Assembly (NCBI RefSeq): GCF_003324485.1
Contig: NZ_QODK01000001.1
Location: 744,001-808,000, forward strand
Origin: Cohaesibacter intestini
Lineage (GTDB): Bacteria; Pseudomonadota; Alphaproteobacteria; Rhizobiales; Cohaesibacteraceae
DNA: 64,000 nucleotides
Reading direction: 5' to 3'
Shown one piece after another: positions 45,885 to 54,761 of the stretch. The translations under genes were made by a program, and so were the position numbers. Each line of letters opens with the position of its first letter. Position 1 is the stretch's first letter. The notes under the pieces are model-generated. The model did not search any database. It was not told the DNA's origin and was given only the letters and a program-made list of their open reading frames with translations.

Positions 45885-47078
45885 ATGAATCTAATCATGG
45901 ATATCGAGAGAGTTCGCGCAGACACACCCGGAACCCGCCATGGCATTCACTTGCTGGCCTGCGGCGCTGCGTTGATGCCCCAGCAAGTGGTCGACGCCAT
46001 CGTCGCGCATACTGAACTTGAAGCCCGGATTGGCGGCTATGAAGCCTATCGGGCGCGAGCGGAAGAGCTGGACGCCACCTATGACAGCGTGGCGCGGCTT
46101 CTCAATGCCAAGCCACAGGAAATCGCTCTGGTGGAAAATGCCACGGTCGGCTGGTGCATGGCCTTTTATTCTCTGCCTTTGAAGGCTGGAGATCGGATTC
46201 TCACCTGTGAAGCGGAATATGCTGCCAATTACGTCGCTTTCCTGCAACGGGCCAAGCGCGACGGGATCATCATTGATGTGGTGCCGAGTGATGCCTCTGG
46301 CGGGCTGGATGTGGTGGCACTCGAAGAGATGATCACCGAGCAGACAGCTCTGATTGCCACGACATGGATTCCAACCAATGGCGGTCTGATCAATCCGGCA
46401 GAGAAGATCGGCGCGATAGCCAAGCAACACGACATTCCCTTCCTGCTTGATGCCTGTCAGGCGGTGGGGCAGATGCCGGTGGATGTCGAAGCGCTGCAAT
46501 GCGACTTCCTGTCGGCCACGGCCCGCAAGTTCCTGCGCGGACCGCGTGGGTCTGGTTTTCTTTATGTGCGGGAAAAGTGGCTCGAGACGCTGGAGCCGGT
46601 GATGATCGACCATTTTGCCGCCCCGTGGGTCTCCCGCGATGCGTATGAACTGCGACCGGATGCGCGGCGCTTTGAAAACTGGGAAAACAATTATGCCCTG
46701 CGTGCCGGCCTGAAAGCAGCCTGCGACTATGCGCTAGAACTCGGCCTTGATGCGATCCAGCAGCGCTCTTTTGGCCTCGCCACCCTATTGCGCGAGCAGC
46801 TTTTGACCTTGCCGGGTGCTCAGATCCGCGATATCGGCGCCGAGCAATGTGCCATTGTCAGCTTCACCATTGAGGGGCTCGATCCGGCGGTAACGGTCAA
46901 CAAATTGCGGGAAAATGGCATTGCCATCGGAACATCCACCCTGTCCAGCACACGCATTGATGGGGAACGCCGCCAGTTGCCGCTGATGTTGCGGGCCGCA
47001 CCCCATTATTACAATACCGAAGAGGACATCTTCGCCCTGATCGCTGCCCTTAAGGCGGAAATGCAGGCGGACTTGTAG
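45885..47078 (+). CDS. Class V aminotransferase (PLP), cysteine desulfurase-like fold
   Basis: The 397-residue protein is a fold-type I PLP enzyme of the class V group, which includes cysteine desulfurases, isopenicillin N epimerase and EgtE-type lyases. NATVGWCMAFYSLPL contains the cofactor phosphate-binding part, LLDACQAVGQMPVD the Asp that holds the PLP ring nitrogen, and SATARKFLRGPRGSGFLYV the Schiff-base Lys. The substrate cannot be named. ATG 45885 has GGGA seven bases upstream. mutM starts nine bases downstream, so the two are probably cotranscribed. Confidence 0.86.
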   Translation: MNLIMDIERVRADTPGTRHGIHLLACGAALMPQQVVDAIVAHTELEARIGGYEAYRARAEELDATYDSVARLLNAKPQEIALVENATVGWCMAFYSLPLKAGDRILTCEAEYAANYVAFLQRAKRDGIIIDVVPSDASGGLDVVALEEMITEQTALIATTWIPTNGGLINPAEKIGAIAKQHDIPFLLDACQAVGQMPVDVEALQCDFLSATARKFLRGPRGSGFLYVREKWLETLEPVMIDHFAAPWVSRDAYELRPDARRFENWENNYALRAGLKAACDYALELGLDAIQQRSFGLATLLREQLLTLPGAQIRDIGAEQCAIVSFTIEGLDPAVTVNKLRENGIAIGTSTLSSTRIDGERRQLPLMLRAAPHYYNTEEDIFALIAALKAEMQADL

Positions 47079-47087
47079 GGAGCTTTC

Positions 47088-47975
47088 ATGCCTGAATTGC
47101 CTGAGGTTGAAACCGTGCGCCGGGGTCTGGCCCCGGTCATGGAAGGGGTGACCATTCGACAAGCCGATGTTCGGCGCAAAAATCTGCGCTTTGACTTTCC
47201 AGACCAACTGGCCGAGCGGTTGCAAGGGCGGCAGGTGATTTCCCTTGGCAGGCGGTCGAAATATCTGCTGGCCGATCTGGATGATGCGCAGGTTCTGGTG
47301 ATGCATCTGGGCATGTCCGGCTCGTTCCGGGTGGTGGAGGCAGAAGACGCTCATTTGATCGGTAAGGAGAGCTTTCACCGGGCGCGTGGCAAGCTGCCAC
47401 AGCATGATCATGTGGTGCTACACCTGACCTCTGGCGCGTCGGTGCTTTACAATGATCCACGGCGCTTCGGCTTTTTCGATCTGATCCCACGCGCGGTTCT
47501 GGCCGAGCATCCCTATTTTGCCAAATTGGGGGTCGAACCGGTGGGCAACATGCTGGATGCGGCCTATTTGGCGGCGCGGTTCTCTGGCAAGAAGACGCCG
47601 CTGAAAACTGCCCTGCTCGATCAGCATATCATTGCGGGCCTTGGCAATATCTATGTTTGCGAAGCGCTGTATCGCTCAGGGCTCGATCCGAAACGCGCGG
47701 CGGGCAGCCTTGTCACCAAGGCGGGCAAGGCATCCGCCAAGCTTCAATTGCTGACCGACGAGATCCGCGCCACCATCGCCGAAGCGATTGAGGCGGGGGG
47801 ATCAACCTTGCGCGATCACACCCGCGCGGATGGATCGCTTGGCTATTTCCAGCATCGTTTCAAGGTCTATGACCGGGAGGGTGACCCGTGCCAGAATGAG
47901 GCTTGCTCGGGGACAATTGAACGCTTCACCCAAAGCGGGCGGTCAACCTTCTTTTGCCCCAAATGCCAGAAATGA
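47088..47975 (+). CDS. mutM: Formamidopyrimidine-DNA glycosylase (Fpg)
   Basis: MutM removes 8-oxoguanine and formamidopyrimidines from DNA and nicks the abasic site. The 295-residue protein starts [10 protein letters not shown], so the catalytic N-terminal Pro and the Glu are exactly placed after Met removal. The conserved Lys is in LGRRSKYLL, the helix-two-turn-helix in [15 protein letters not shown], and the zinc finger has CQNEAC and FFCPKCQ. All key residues are present. Confidence 0.97.
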   Translation: MPELPEVETVRRGLAPVMEGVTIRQADVRRKNLRFDFPDQLAERLQGRQVISLGRRSKYLLADLDDAQVLVMHLGMSGSFRVVEAEDAHLIGKESFHRARGKLPQHDHVVLHLTSGASVLYNDPRRFGFFDLIPRAVLAEHPYFAKLGVEPVGNMLDAAYLAARFSGKKTPLKTALLDQHIIAGLGNIYVCEALYRSGLDPKRAAGSLVTKAGKASAKLQLLTDEIRATIAEAIEAGGSTLRDHTRADGSLGYFQHRFKVYDREGDPCQNEACSGTIERFTQSGRSTFFCPKCQK

Positions 47976-48172
47976 AGCCCTTCTATTTTTAACTGGATGG
48001 TAACTTCTTGCTCAGATCATTTTTCCAGCCACCACCAAACTTCTTCGATATTCGAGCCTAGCTCAGATATGCATCGTGAGCGGCTAGATATTTGTTGAAT
48101 CGAAATTCGACTTATTCTCATCAACTTGACGGGTGATACATTTCCGTGCTAGCACAACTAAAGGTAACCAAA

Positions 48173-48454
48173 ATGCATATTATACCGTCAAAACAGCACC
48201 CCAAAGTACGTAGTATGAAAAATCGATCCAAAATCTGGAAATACTTAATGGTTGGCTCTGCCCTTGCAAAAGGTGCGGTTTTAGGCACAACCTTGGGTTT
48301 AGCTGCTTTGGGCGCTATGGATTTAGCGTTTGCCGCTATCGCTCATGATTGGATAAATGGTATCAAGGCAGACCTGTACTTTGACGAATTCGCACTCGGT
48401 GGTGGATTGCTTGGTATCGTTGGACAGATCGCAAGACAAATTTTCTTTGGTTAA
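48173..48454 (+). CDS. Unknown small membrane protein
   Basis: The 93-residue product has a basic N-terminus (MKNRSKIWKYLMVG) and two probable membrane segments (LAKGAVLGTTLGLAALGAM and FALGGGLLGIVGQIA). ATG 48173 follows AAAGG by eight bases; ATG 48215 is an alternative. The region is clearly AT-richer than its neighbours, with frequent ATA, TTA and AAT codons. I do not recognise the family. A second unknown frame starts a few bases downstream. Confidence 0.55.
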   Translation: MHIIPSKQHPKVRSMKNRSKIWKYLMVGSALAKGAVLGTTLGLAALGAMDLAFAAIAHDWINGIKADLYFDEFALGGGLLGIVGQIARQIFFG

Positions 48455-48458
48455 CCGA

Positions 48459-48791
48459 GTGCAAGAATTAGCTTTAATTTTTCCAAAAGACAGGTCTGAA
48501 GTAGCGGTTTTTTACTTTTTCTGGATGGCTGTTTTTGTCCTAATCAACACTTGTTGGGACGCATTCTCCAAACGGACACCCAGATTTCATGCCAAGAGAC
48601 TAAAAGATAAAGTTGCCACAGCATACTCTGCGGCAACGCTATGCAGTTCTTCGCTAATTCTAATATCAGTAATCAATAAACCTGTTGCCGTTATCGTTGG
48701 CGACACTATGGTCCCACTGATATTGGCAGGAATGACGGGCGTTCTGCATGCGTTGAGTGATATCTGTCCATATGATCAGTCTGCTACATAG
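48459..48791 (+). CDS. Unknown membrane protein, second of an AT-rich pair
   Basis: A 110-residue frame begins at GTG 48459, four bases after the stop of the preceding gene, which would suit coupled translation although no ribosome site is evident; the open frame itself extends further upstream. It has three hydrophobic stretches (VAVFYFFWMAVFVLINTC, LCSSSLILISVI and VAVIVGDTMVPLILAGMTG) separated by a Lys/Arg-rich segment. No family is recognised. With the preceding gene it may be a recently acquired pair. Confidence 0.45.
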   Translation: MQELALIFPKDRSEVAVFYFFWMAVFVLINTCWDAFSKRTPRFHAKRLKDKVATAYSAATLCSSSLILISVINKPVAVIVGDTMVPLILAGMTGVLHALSDICPYDQSAT

Positions 48792-48829
48792 TGGCGTCAC
48801 TCGAAACCCGACAACTAGACGTAAAAATT

Positions 48830-49747
48830 TCAGTCGGGTTCGCTCGCGTCGCTACCCCATTGTTGCAGCGAGTCTTCCAGCTCCCTGATCAGCCAGCAGC
48901 GGAATCGCTTGACCGCCTGATTGGTTTCGGCCTGTTTGCTGGTAACGAACCAGTAGCTCGACCCAACCTCGGACCGGAGGGCAAAGGGCGAGGCGACCAG
49001 TCCGCGCTCCAGGGCATCACAGGCCAGCGTTTCCCACGCCATGAAAATCCCCTGCCCGGTCATTGCCGCATCAAGGCAAAGGGAGCCGTCAGGATAAGTG
49101 GGGCCGGGTTTGAGCGCTGTATCCTTCACCCCCATATCGGACAGCCAGGCATCCCAGCCGATATAGTTTTCATTCTCACGGATCACAGGGAACGCCAGAA
49201 GGTCGGCGGGGCTTTTGACTTGCGCAGCAATTGCCGGAGAACAGACCGGAAAAACCCGTTTGTCCAGCAGCTTCGTCGCACCTTCGCCAGCTCCCATATC
49301 AGGGCCGACGCGAATGCCGACATCAGCTTCGGAATTGTCGAGATCCACCACATCATTGGCTGGCAGAATATGCAGGGAAATATCCGGATTCTGGTCGGTG
49401 AAATGCTTGATCCGCCAGATCAACCAGCGGCTGGCAAAAATCGTTGCGACGGTCACCGTCAGACTATTCTTCCGGGTTTGCTGCAAATCGGCGACAATGC
49501 CCGACAAGTCCCGAAAGGTTGCTGTCAGTCTGGACGCGACCGCGCGGCATGTGTTCGTTGGTTCGAGGCCGGTCGAGGAGCGGATGAACAGTGTTTGGCC
49601 CAAGGCGGCTTCTGCCTTTGCCAGTCTTTGGCTGAGCGCGCCGGGCGTGACGCCAAGCTCATCAGCCGCCCCGCGCAATGTGGCATGGCGGGCGAGCACC
49701 TCAATGGTCCTGAGCGTCGACAGCGAGAGCGAGTTTAGGTTTTGCAT
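48830..49747 (-). CDS. LysR-family transcriptional regulator (GcvA-like)
   Basis: The 305-residue protein has an N-terminal winged helix (LRTIEVLARHATLRGAADELGV, ALSQRLAKAEAALG) and a periplasmic-binding-like effector domain with DVGIRVGPD and FPVCSPAIAAQ, as in GcvA/AmpR-type members. The helix usually reads SxTxAA; here it is ATLRGAA. Its target is unknown. A short divergent frame lies beyond its start but is not clearly a gene. The ATG start at 49747 is the first in a plausible position. Confidence 0.9.
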   Translation of the reverse strand: MQNLNSLSLSTLRTIEVLARHATLRGAADELGVTPGALSQRLAKAEAALGQTLFIRSSTGLEPTNTCRAVASRLTATFRDLSGIVADLQQTRKNSLTVTVATIFASRWLIWRIKHFTDQNPDISLHILPANDVVDLDNSEADVGIRVGPDMGAGEGATKLLDKRVFPVCSPAIAAQVKSPADLLAFPVIRENENYIGWDAWLSDMGVKDTALKPGPTYPDGSLCLDAAMTGQGIFMAWETLACDALERGLVASPFALRSEVGSSYWFVTSKQAETNQAVKRFRCWLIRELEDSLQQWGSDASEPD

Positions 49748-50028
49748 TTAGCAAATCTAAACGCCATGCCTCCAGAAGTCGATTCCCAAAAACCGCAAGT
49801 CTCGCCATAAGGAGGGCATGACACATGTATTTTCGACGTTCTTTGCCTGTTTTTGGATGCGATTGCTCCAGAGGGGGCGTTTATTTTACGATTGCAGACA
49901 TCAGGAAATGGACTATGCAAGAGATCCAATGGCCCACCCTGATATCCTGCGGATGAGCGAACAACAAAAGGCAGATCTGCCCTTCACACCAGCGAAGAAC
50001 GAGGCCGGCTGAGCCAATCGAATGGTGG
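49748..50028. other. Interval between LysR and the GNAT-nitrilase gene
   Basis: No firm gene is seen. A 35-codon plus-strand frame from ATG 49908 (MDYARDPMAHPDILRMSE) ending at 50012 has GGAA touching the start codon, too close for a normal ribosome site; it may or may not be translated. Confidence 0.35.
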
Positions 50029-50061
50029 TTGACGGCTGCCTGATTTGCAGGCAGCCGTCAA
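50029..50061 (-). terminator. Perfect hairpin downstream of the GNAT-nitrilase gene
   Basis: TTGACGGCTGCCTG (50029-50042) pairs perfectly with CAGGCAGCCGTCAA (50048-50061) around the loop ATTTG, eight bases after the minus-strand stop. There is no T-run on that strand, so termination would be imperfect or it may protect the 3' end. Confidence 0.6.
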
Positions 50062-50068
50062 ACGAGGC

Positions 50069-51652
50069 TCATTTTTTGTTCAGCTTGATGGCCGGTTCCT
50101 GCTGGGGTGGGGATTTGGGGTTCCACTCCACCCGGTATAGGTCAAACCTGCGGTCCTTCAGATTCTGAACCGTGCCAGAATTGCGGCTGACATTGAGTTG
50201 ATCAATCACCAGATCCGAGAAAATGATGGTTTCGGTGTTGGTATCGGCCAGTGCCGCAATGCCATCGCGGGCAAAGGGAAAATCACATGGGGTGAAAATG
50301 CCGCTCTCGGCATAATGCACATCCATATTCTCCACGTCCGGCAGGTTGCCGACCATGCCGGAGGTGACCACATAGATCTGGTTCTCCACCGCTCTGGCCT
50401 GACAGCAATAACGCACACGCAGATAGCCCTGCCGCTCATCGGTGCAGAAAGGCACAAACAGGATTTTCATGCCCTGATCCGTCAGGTGGCGTGTCAGTTC
50501 GGGAAATTCGGAATCGTAACAGACCAGCACCCCGATCGGGCCGCAGTCTGTCTGGATCGCCTTGAGTTTGTCACCACCCTCAATATTCCACCAATAGCTC
50601 TCGTTTGGTGTCGGATGGATCTTCGACTGGGTATGGACCGCACCTGTGCGCAGAAAGACATAGGCCAAATTTTCCAGACTATCATCCTTCATCAAGGTGG
50701 GATGGCTGCCACCGATGATGTTGATATTGTAGGAAATCGCCAGATTCTGCATGAAGGTGACGAACTTCTCCGTATAGGTCGACAGTTTTTCGATCGATTC
50801 CTGCGGCGACAGGCGTTTGCGTTCAATGGACAGAAGCGGAATGGTCAGCATTTCGGGGAAGACGACAAAATCGGATCGATAGTCCGCTGCGACATCGACA
50901 AAATATTCAAGCTGGGCAGCAAAATCCTCAAAAGAGGACACTTTACGGGCCTGAAGCTGCACCGACGCCACACGGACCGAATCCCGCGACAGGCCGCGCA
51001 TGGAATGCGGCTTGGGCTGATCCCGATCGATCTTGGGATTGTACCAGACCATATGGGTCGCATAGCCCAGAGATGGCTTGTCACACGGCAGATAGCCCTT
51101 GAGCAGGCCAATCACCTCGAAGCCATTGCGCATCTGGAAACCGATCACCGGATCCTTCTGCTTGCCGCTCAGGACCTGCTCGAGATAGTTCTCCGGCGAC
51201 CCCCATCTTTTCACCCGCTTTTTCAGATTGGGCATACGGCCGCCAAAAACAATGCCCTTGAGCTCATATTCCTCACACAAATGCTTGCGGGCATCATAGA
51301 GACGCTGACCAATACGCAGTCCGCGGAAGCGCTCATCCACGATCACTTCCATGCCATAGAGATAATCACCGTCCGGATTGTGTCGGGAGGCAAAGCCATA
51401 GCCAGTGATGCCGTGCCATGTGTGGGGCTTGAGCGCGATGTCGCCGGAAATGATAAAGGTGGCGCAATGGCCAATGACCTCACCATTGTAGGTGGTGACA
51501 AACTGGCCTTCCGGGAAGGTTGAAATCTGGCCGCCGAGCATCTCTTCCTGTATGGCATCGTCCCCATACACTTTCACGCTCAGGCTGGTAATGGCGGCAA
51601 TATCCTCATGGGTTGCCAGCCGGACGATCACGTCGATGTCCTTGGTTGTCAT
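50069..51652 (-). CDS. GNAT acetyltransferase fused to carbon-nitrogen hydrolase
   Basis: The 527-residue protein joins two enzymes. Residues 8-150 are a GNAT domain, with the acetyl-CoA loop RGLRIGQRLYDAR; residues about 225-500 are a nitrilase-superfamily domain with the Glu-Lys-Cys triad: Glu in VVFPEM, Lys in HTQSKIHPTP and Cys in VLVCYDSEFPE. Such fusions are widespread in proteobacteria and mostly uncharacterised; an amide-hydrolysing activity is likely, substrate unknown. It stands alone, with a hairpin downstream and argB beyond its start on the same strand. Confidence 0.9.
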   Translation of the reverse strand: MTTKDIDVIVRLATHEDIAAITSLSVKVYGDDAIQEEMLGGQISTFPEGQFVTTYNGEVIGHCATFIISGDIALKPHTWHGITGYGFASRHNPDGDYLYGMEVIVDERFRGLRIGQRLYDARKHLCEEYELKGIVFGGRMPNLKKRVKRWGSPENYLEQVLSGKQKDPVIGFQMRNGFEVIGLLKGYLPCDKPSLGYATHMVWYNPKIDRDQPKPHSMRGLSRDSVRVASVQLQARKVSSFEDFAAQLEYFVDVAADYRSDFVVFPEMLTIPLLSIERKRLSPQESIEKLSTYTEKFVTFMQNLAISYNINIIGGSHPTLMKDDSLENLAYVFLRTGAVHTQSKIHPTPNESYWWNIEGGDKLKAIQTDCGPIGVLVCYDSEFPELTRHLTDQGMKILFVPFCTDERQGYLRVRYCCQARAVENQIYVVTSGMVGNLPDVENMDVHYAESGIFTPCDFPFARDGIAALADTNTETIIFSDLVIDQLNVSRNSGTVQNLKDRRFDLYRVEWNPKSPPQQEPAIKLNKK

Positions 51653-51825
51653 GTTTCACTCTCAAGTATCACCTGCAAATTGGGCAGGTATTTCCCTTTG
51701 ACAATGCCCCAACCATCTGTCTTTGCAAGCGAAATAAGCAGTTTTCCGGGGAGATATGTGATCAATGCGCTGTCAAGTCATGCGGCAGTCCGTTTGCGAG
51801 ACGCTGTCTGGCAAAATTTGAAACG

Positions 51826-51852
51826 CAAAAAAGGGAGCCAGAGGCTCCCTTT
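51826..51852 (-). terminator. Intrinsic terminator after argB
   Basis: On the minus strand the stem AAAGGGAGCC / GGCTCCCTTT with loop TCT ends in a T-run, 25 bases after the argB stop. Confidence 0.9.
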
Positions 51853-51876
51853 GATGATTTCGCTCAATCGACCCAC

Positions 51877-52785
51877 TCAGTGGGTCAACAGGGTGCCCGC
51901 GCCACCTTCGGTGAACAGTTCGAGCAGCACCGCGTGCGGCACCTTGCCATCAAGGATAACAACCCCTTCGACGCCCTTGTTGAGGGCTTCGATGCAGGTT
52001 TCTACCTTGGGGATCATGCCGCCATTGATTGTCCCGTCGGCGATCAGGGCGTGGGCCTCTTTGATGGTCAGTTGCTTGATCAGCTTGCCGTCCTTGTCGA
52101 GCACGCCGGGCACATCCGTCAGGAACAACAGGCGCTTGGCATCAACCGCTCCGGCAATGGCACCGGCAAAGGTGTCGGCATTGATGTTGTAGGTATAGCC
52201 GTCGGCACCGGGGGCAACCGGCGCAATAACCGGAATGAGGGCATCACGGGCCACCATGTCGATCACGGACCGGTCAACCTTTTTCGGCTCGCCAACAAAA
52301 CCGAGATCGACCACTTCCTCGATTGCACTGTTCGGGTCACGGATGGTGCGGGTGAGCTTTTCCGCCAACACCATATTGCCATCCTTGCCGCACAGGCCAA
52401 CGGCCCGGCCGCCCTCGGCATTGATGTTGCTGACGATGGATTTGTTGATCGAGCCAGCCAGCACCATTTCGACAACTTCCACGGTGTGGGCATCGGTGAC
52501 GCGCAGGCCGCCCTTGAATTCGGACTGAATGCCAAGACGTTCGAGCATGGTCTTGATCTGCGGCCCGCCGCCATGTACGACCACCGGTTTGACGCCAGAT
52601 TGTTTCAGCAGCACGATATCTCGGGCAAAAGCACGGCCCAGTTCCGGGTCTCCCATGGCATGGCCGCCATACTTGACCACCACCGACTGACCATCATAGC
52701 GCTGCATGTAGGGAAGTGCTTGGGAAATGGTTTTGGCGCGGTTGGCGGCCTTGGTCAGAGCGTCGGGTTGAGCGGTGTCAGACAT
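51877..52785 (-). CDS. argB: Acetylglutamate kinase
   Basis: ArgB phosphorylates N-acetylglutamate, the second step of arginine synthesis. The 302-residue protein has the N-terminal helix ([18 protein letters not shown]) characteristic of hexameric, arginine-inhibited enzymes, then the kinase motifs [37 protein letters not shown] and [15 protein letters not shown] 52785 has GAGA eight bases upstream; a longer frame upstream is unlikely. It follows engB on the same strand, a conserved alphaproteobacterial neighbour. Confidence 0.97.
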   Translation of the reverse strand: MSDTAQPDALTKAANRAKTISQALPYMQRYDGQSVVVKYGGHAMGDPELGRAFARDIVLLKQSGVKPVVVHGGGPQIKTMLERLGIQSEFKGGLRVTDAHTVEVVEMVLAGSINKSIVSNINAEGGRAVGLCGKDGNMVLAEKLTRTIRDPNSAIEEVVDLGFVGEPKKVDRSVIDMVARDALIPVIAPVAPGADGYTYNINADTFAGAIAGAVDAKRLLFLTDVPGVLDKDGKLIKQLTIKEAHALIADGTINGGMIPKVETCIEALNKGVEGVVILDGKVPHAVLLELFTEGGAGTLLTH

Positions 52786-52916
52786 GGCAATGATCTCATG
52801 CTTTGGGATTACATTCTGACAAAGCTCTATAGACCTTCCGGCACTCGGAGGCAACTATGCTGTAAACAGGCATGCTTAAAGAATAAAATTTTCCAAAGCC
52901 AATTGGCCCCGGCTGC

Positions 52917-53633
52917 TTAATCGCCCTCGGCCAAGAGCTGCATTTCCGCCCGCAGGCGCTTGATGCCGATCTTCTTGTCTGATGACGTGAGCAGGATTTC
53001 CGGGTGGGCAGCAGGGCGTTTTTTCAGGCCCAGACGCACCTTGTCGATCACCTTGTTCAGGTCGGAGAGCTTGGTCTTGTCGACCTTGGTCAACACCACC
53101 TGATAGTTGACCGCCGCCTTGTCGAGCGTCGTCATCACCTCGGTATCATTGGGCTTGAGCCCGTGGCGGCTGTCGATCAGGACATAGACACGGCGCAGAT
53201 TGGGGCGACCACGCAGATAATCGAGGATCAGCTCGTTCCAGGCGGCGACTTCTTTCTTGGACGCCTTGGCATAGCCATAGCCGGGCATGTCGCAAATAAC
53301 CAAGGTAGGCTCTTTTTCCGGGCGGAAGAAGTTGAGTTCCTTGGTCCGGCCCGGTGTGTTGGAGGTCCGGGCCAGTGCCTTGCGGCCCGTGATGGCATTC
53401 AACAACGAGGATTTGCCAACATTTGAGCGCCCAGCGAACGCAATTTCGACGCCTTCGATGGGTGGCAGCTGGTGGAAGAATTTGGTGCCCCACATGAAAT
53501 CCCATGCCTGAGCAAACAGCAATCGGCCACGCTCTGCAATCTCTTCCTCGACCTCATCATCGCCGACAAGCGCCGCAAGGGAGGCGTCCTGATTGTCTTC
53601 GGGCATAGGGGCGGTCTGGTCGTGGTCGGTCAT
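52917..53633 (-). CDS. engB: Ribosome biogenesis GTPase EngB (YihA/YsxC)
   Basis: EngB is an essential GTPase helping 50S subunit assembly. The 238-residue product has Walker [10 protein letters not shown], the switch [13 protein letters not shown]3 DMPGYGYA, G4 TKVDK and the G5-like TSSDKKIG. An acidic N-terminal extension of about 50 residues ([19 protein letters not shown]) precedes the GTPase domain, as in related species. ATG 53633 has GGAAG seven bases upstream; ATG 53675 is less likely. It is separated from yidC by an acetyltransferase gene. Confidence 0.95.
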   Translation of the reverse strand: MTDHDQTAPMPEDNQDASLAALVGDDEVEEEIAERGRLLFAQAWDFMWGTKFFHQLPPIEGVEIAFAGRSNVGKSSLLNAITGRKALARTSNTPGRTKELNFFRPEKEPTLVICDMPGYGYAKASKKEVAAWNELILDYLRGRPNLRRVYVLIDSRHGLKPNDTEVMTTLDKAAVNYQVVLTKVDKTKLSDLNKVIDKVRLGLKKRPAAHPEILLTSSDKKIGIKRLRAEMQLLAEGD

Positions 53634-53725
53634 GATCGGCTTCCGGTTGAGGGTGAATACACCAAGGCAGGCCATCGTTAGCTTGCCTTGGGGAAAGACT
53701 CAAGGGAAATCGCGGCAAAAGCGCT

Positions 53726-54436
53726 TCACTGATCGCCAGATTGCGCGTCCGGAGGACCACCGAATTCATCGGACCGCAGCGGGCGGGCGGCCTGTTCCAA
53801 TGCATCGATGTCCCCACCCTGAATGCGTGTACGATAGCGGGTGATCATCGCCACCGGCCAATTCCACCAACCGATCGCCAGCAGACGTTCAATCTCCTCG
53901 GGCGCGAAACGGCTTTTGACCAGTTTGGCTGGATTGCCCGCAACGATGCCATAGGTCGGGACATCACGGCTGACCACTGCATTGGAGGCAATGATCGCGC
54001 CGGAACCGATCGTCACGCCGGGCAGGATCGTGGCCTTGCGGCCAATCCAGACATCATCGCCAACCACGGTGTCTCCCCGGGATTGCGCCTTGAAAATCTC
54101 GATGTCGAAATCCGCGTCCCAACCATTGCCCATCACACCGAAGGGGTAGGTGGAGATGCCGGTCATGTCGTGGTTGGCCCCGTTCATGATGAAGGTCGCC
54201 CCGGTAGCGATGGCGCAGAACTTGCCAATGATCAACCGGTCGCCAAGGAAATCATGGTGATGCAGCACATTTCGCTGCTCGAATTTTTCCGGCCCGTCAG
54301 GATCGTCATAATAGGTAAAGTCGCCAACCGAAATGTGCGGGTTGGTGATGAGCGGTTTCAAAAAGGCGAAGCGTTTGAATTCGGCCTTCGGATAGGGATA
54401 GTTCGGGTCGGGATGCGTGCGTGTCTGATCTTGCAT
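53726..54436 (-). CDS. CatB-like hexapeptide-repeat acetyltransferase
   Basis: The 236-residue protein is a left-handed beta-helix acetyltransferase of the CatB/Vat type (xenobiotic acetyltransferase family). It shows the hexapeptide turns (VVGDDVWIGRKATILPGVTIGSGAIIASNAVV), the catalytic His in MNGANHDMTG and the C-terminal YGIVAGNPAKLVKSRF. Some members acetylate chloramphenicol or streptogramins; most chromosomal ones have unknown substrates, so resistance must not be assumed. It interrupts the usual yidC-engB adjacency on the same strand. Confidence 0.88.
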   Translation of the reverse strand: MQDQTRTHPDPNYPYPKAEFKRFAFLKPLITNPHISVGDFTYYDDPDGPEKFEQRNVLHHHDFLGDRLIIGKFCAIATGATFIMNGANHDMTGISTYPFGVMGNGWDADFDIEIFKAQSRGDTVVGDDVWIGRKATILPGVTIGSGAIIASNAVVSRDVPTYGIVAGNPAKLVKSRFAPEEIERLLAIGWWNWPVAMITRYRTRIQGGDIDALEQAARPLRSDEFGGPPDAQSGDQ

Positions 54437-54710
54437 GGATGTCTCTCTGTTTCGTCTGGAAAGGGATCAACGAAAGACAGCAGCCGAGCCATCGTGCGCG
54501 AATATGAAGGCCACCCCGTCAAAGAAGGCGGAACGGATGCGCGGGCGAAAAGGCATAAAGGGCTGCTGTGGTCAGAGAATCACGACACGGGTCCTCGGTA
54601 GGCTGGATGCAATAGGGTCGATGGGAACAGCATATCAAACTGGGTGGACAGTGCAACAGCAGCCAAACACCCGCGCTTCCTTCCGTCATACTTAGTGGCA
54701 TCAACGCAAC
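54437..54710. other. Gap between yidC and the CatB-like gene
   Basis: About 270 bases without a supported gene, RNA or repeat; it precedes the yidC terminator on the right and should contain the promoter of the acetyltransferase gene on the minus strand, which I could not locate. Confidence 0.4.
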
Positions 54711-54742
54711 AAAAAAGGCGACCCGATTGGGTCGCCTTTTTT
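54711..54742 (-). terminator. Intrinsic terminator after yidC
   Basis: A perfect 14-pair inverted repeat, AAAAAAGGCGACCC / GGGTCGCCTTTTTT with loop GATT, ends in a T-run on the minus strand about 20 bases after the yidC stop; it is symmetrical and could act both ways. Confidence 0.93.
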
Positions 54743-54761
54743 GTCGTTTTTGTGTCAGGCC

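Noticed and set aside
49908-50012. 35-codon frame after the LysR gene
   Set aside because: The GGAA is directly against the start codon and no homologue is known to me; kept only as a remark.
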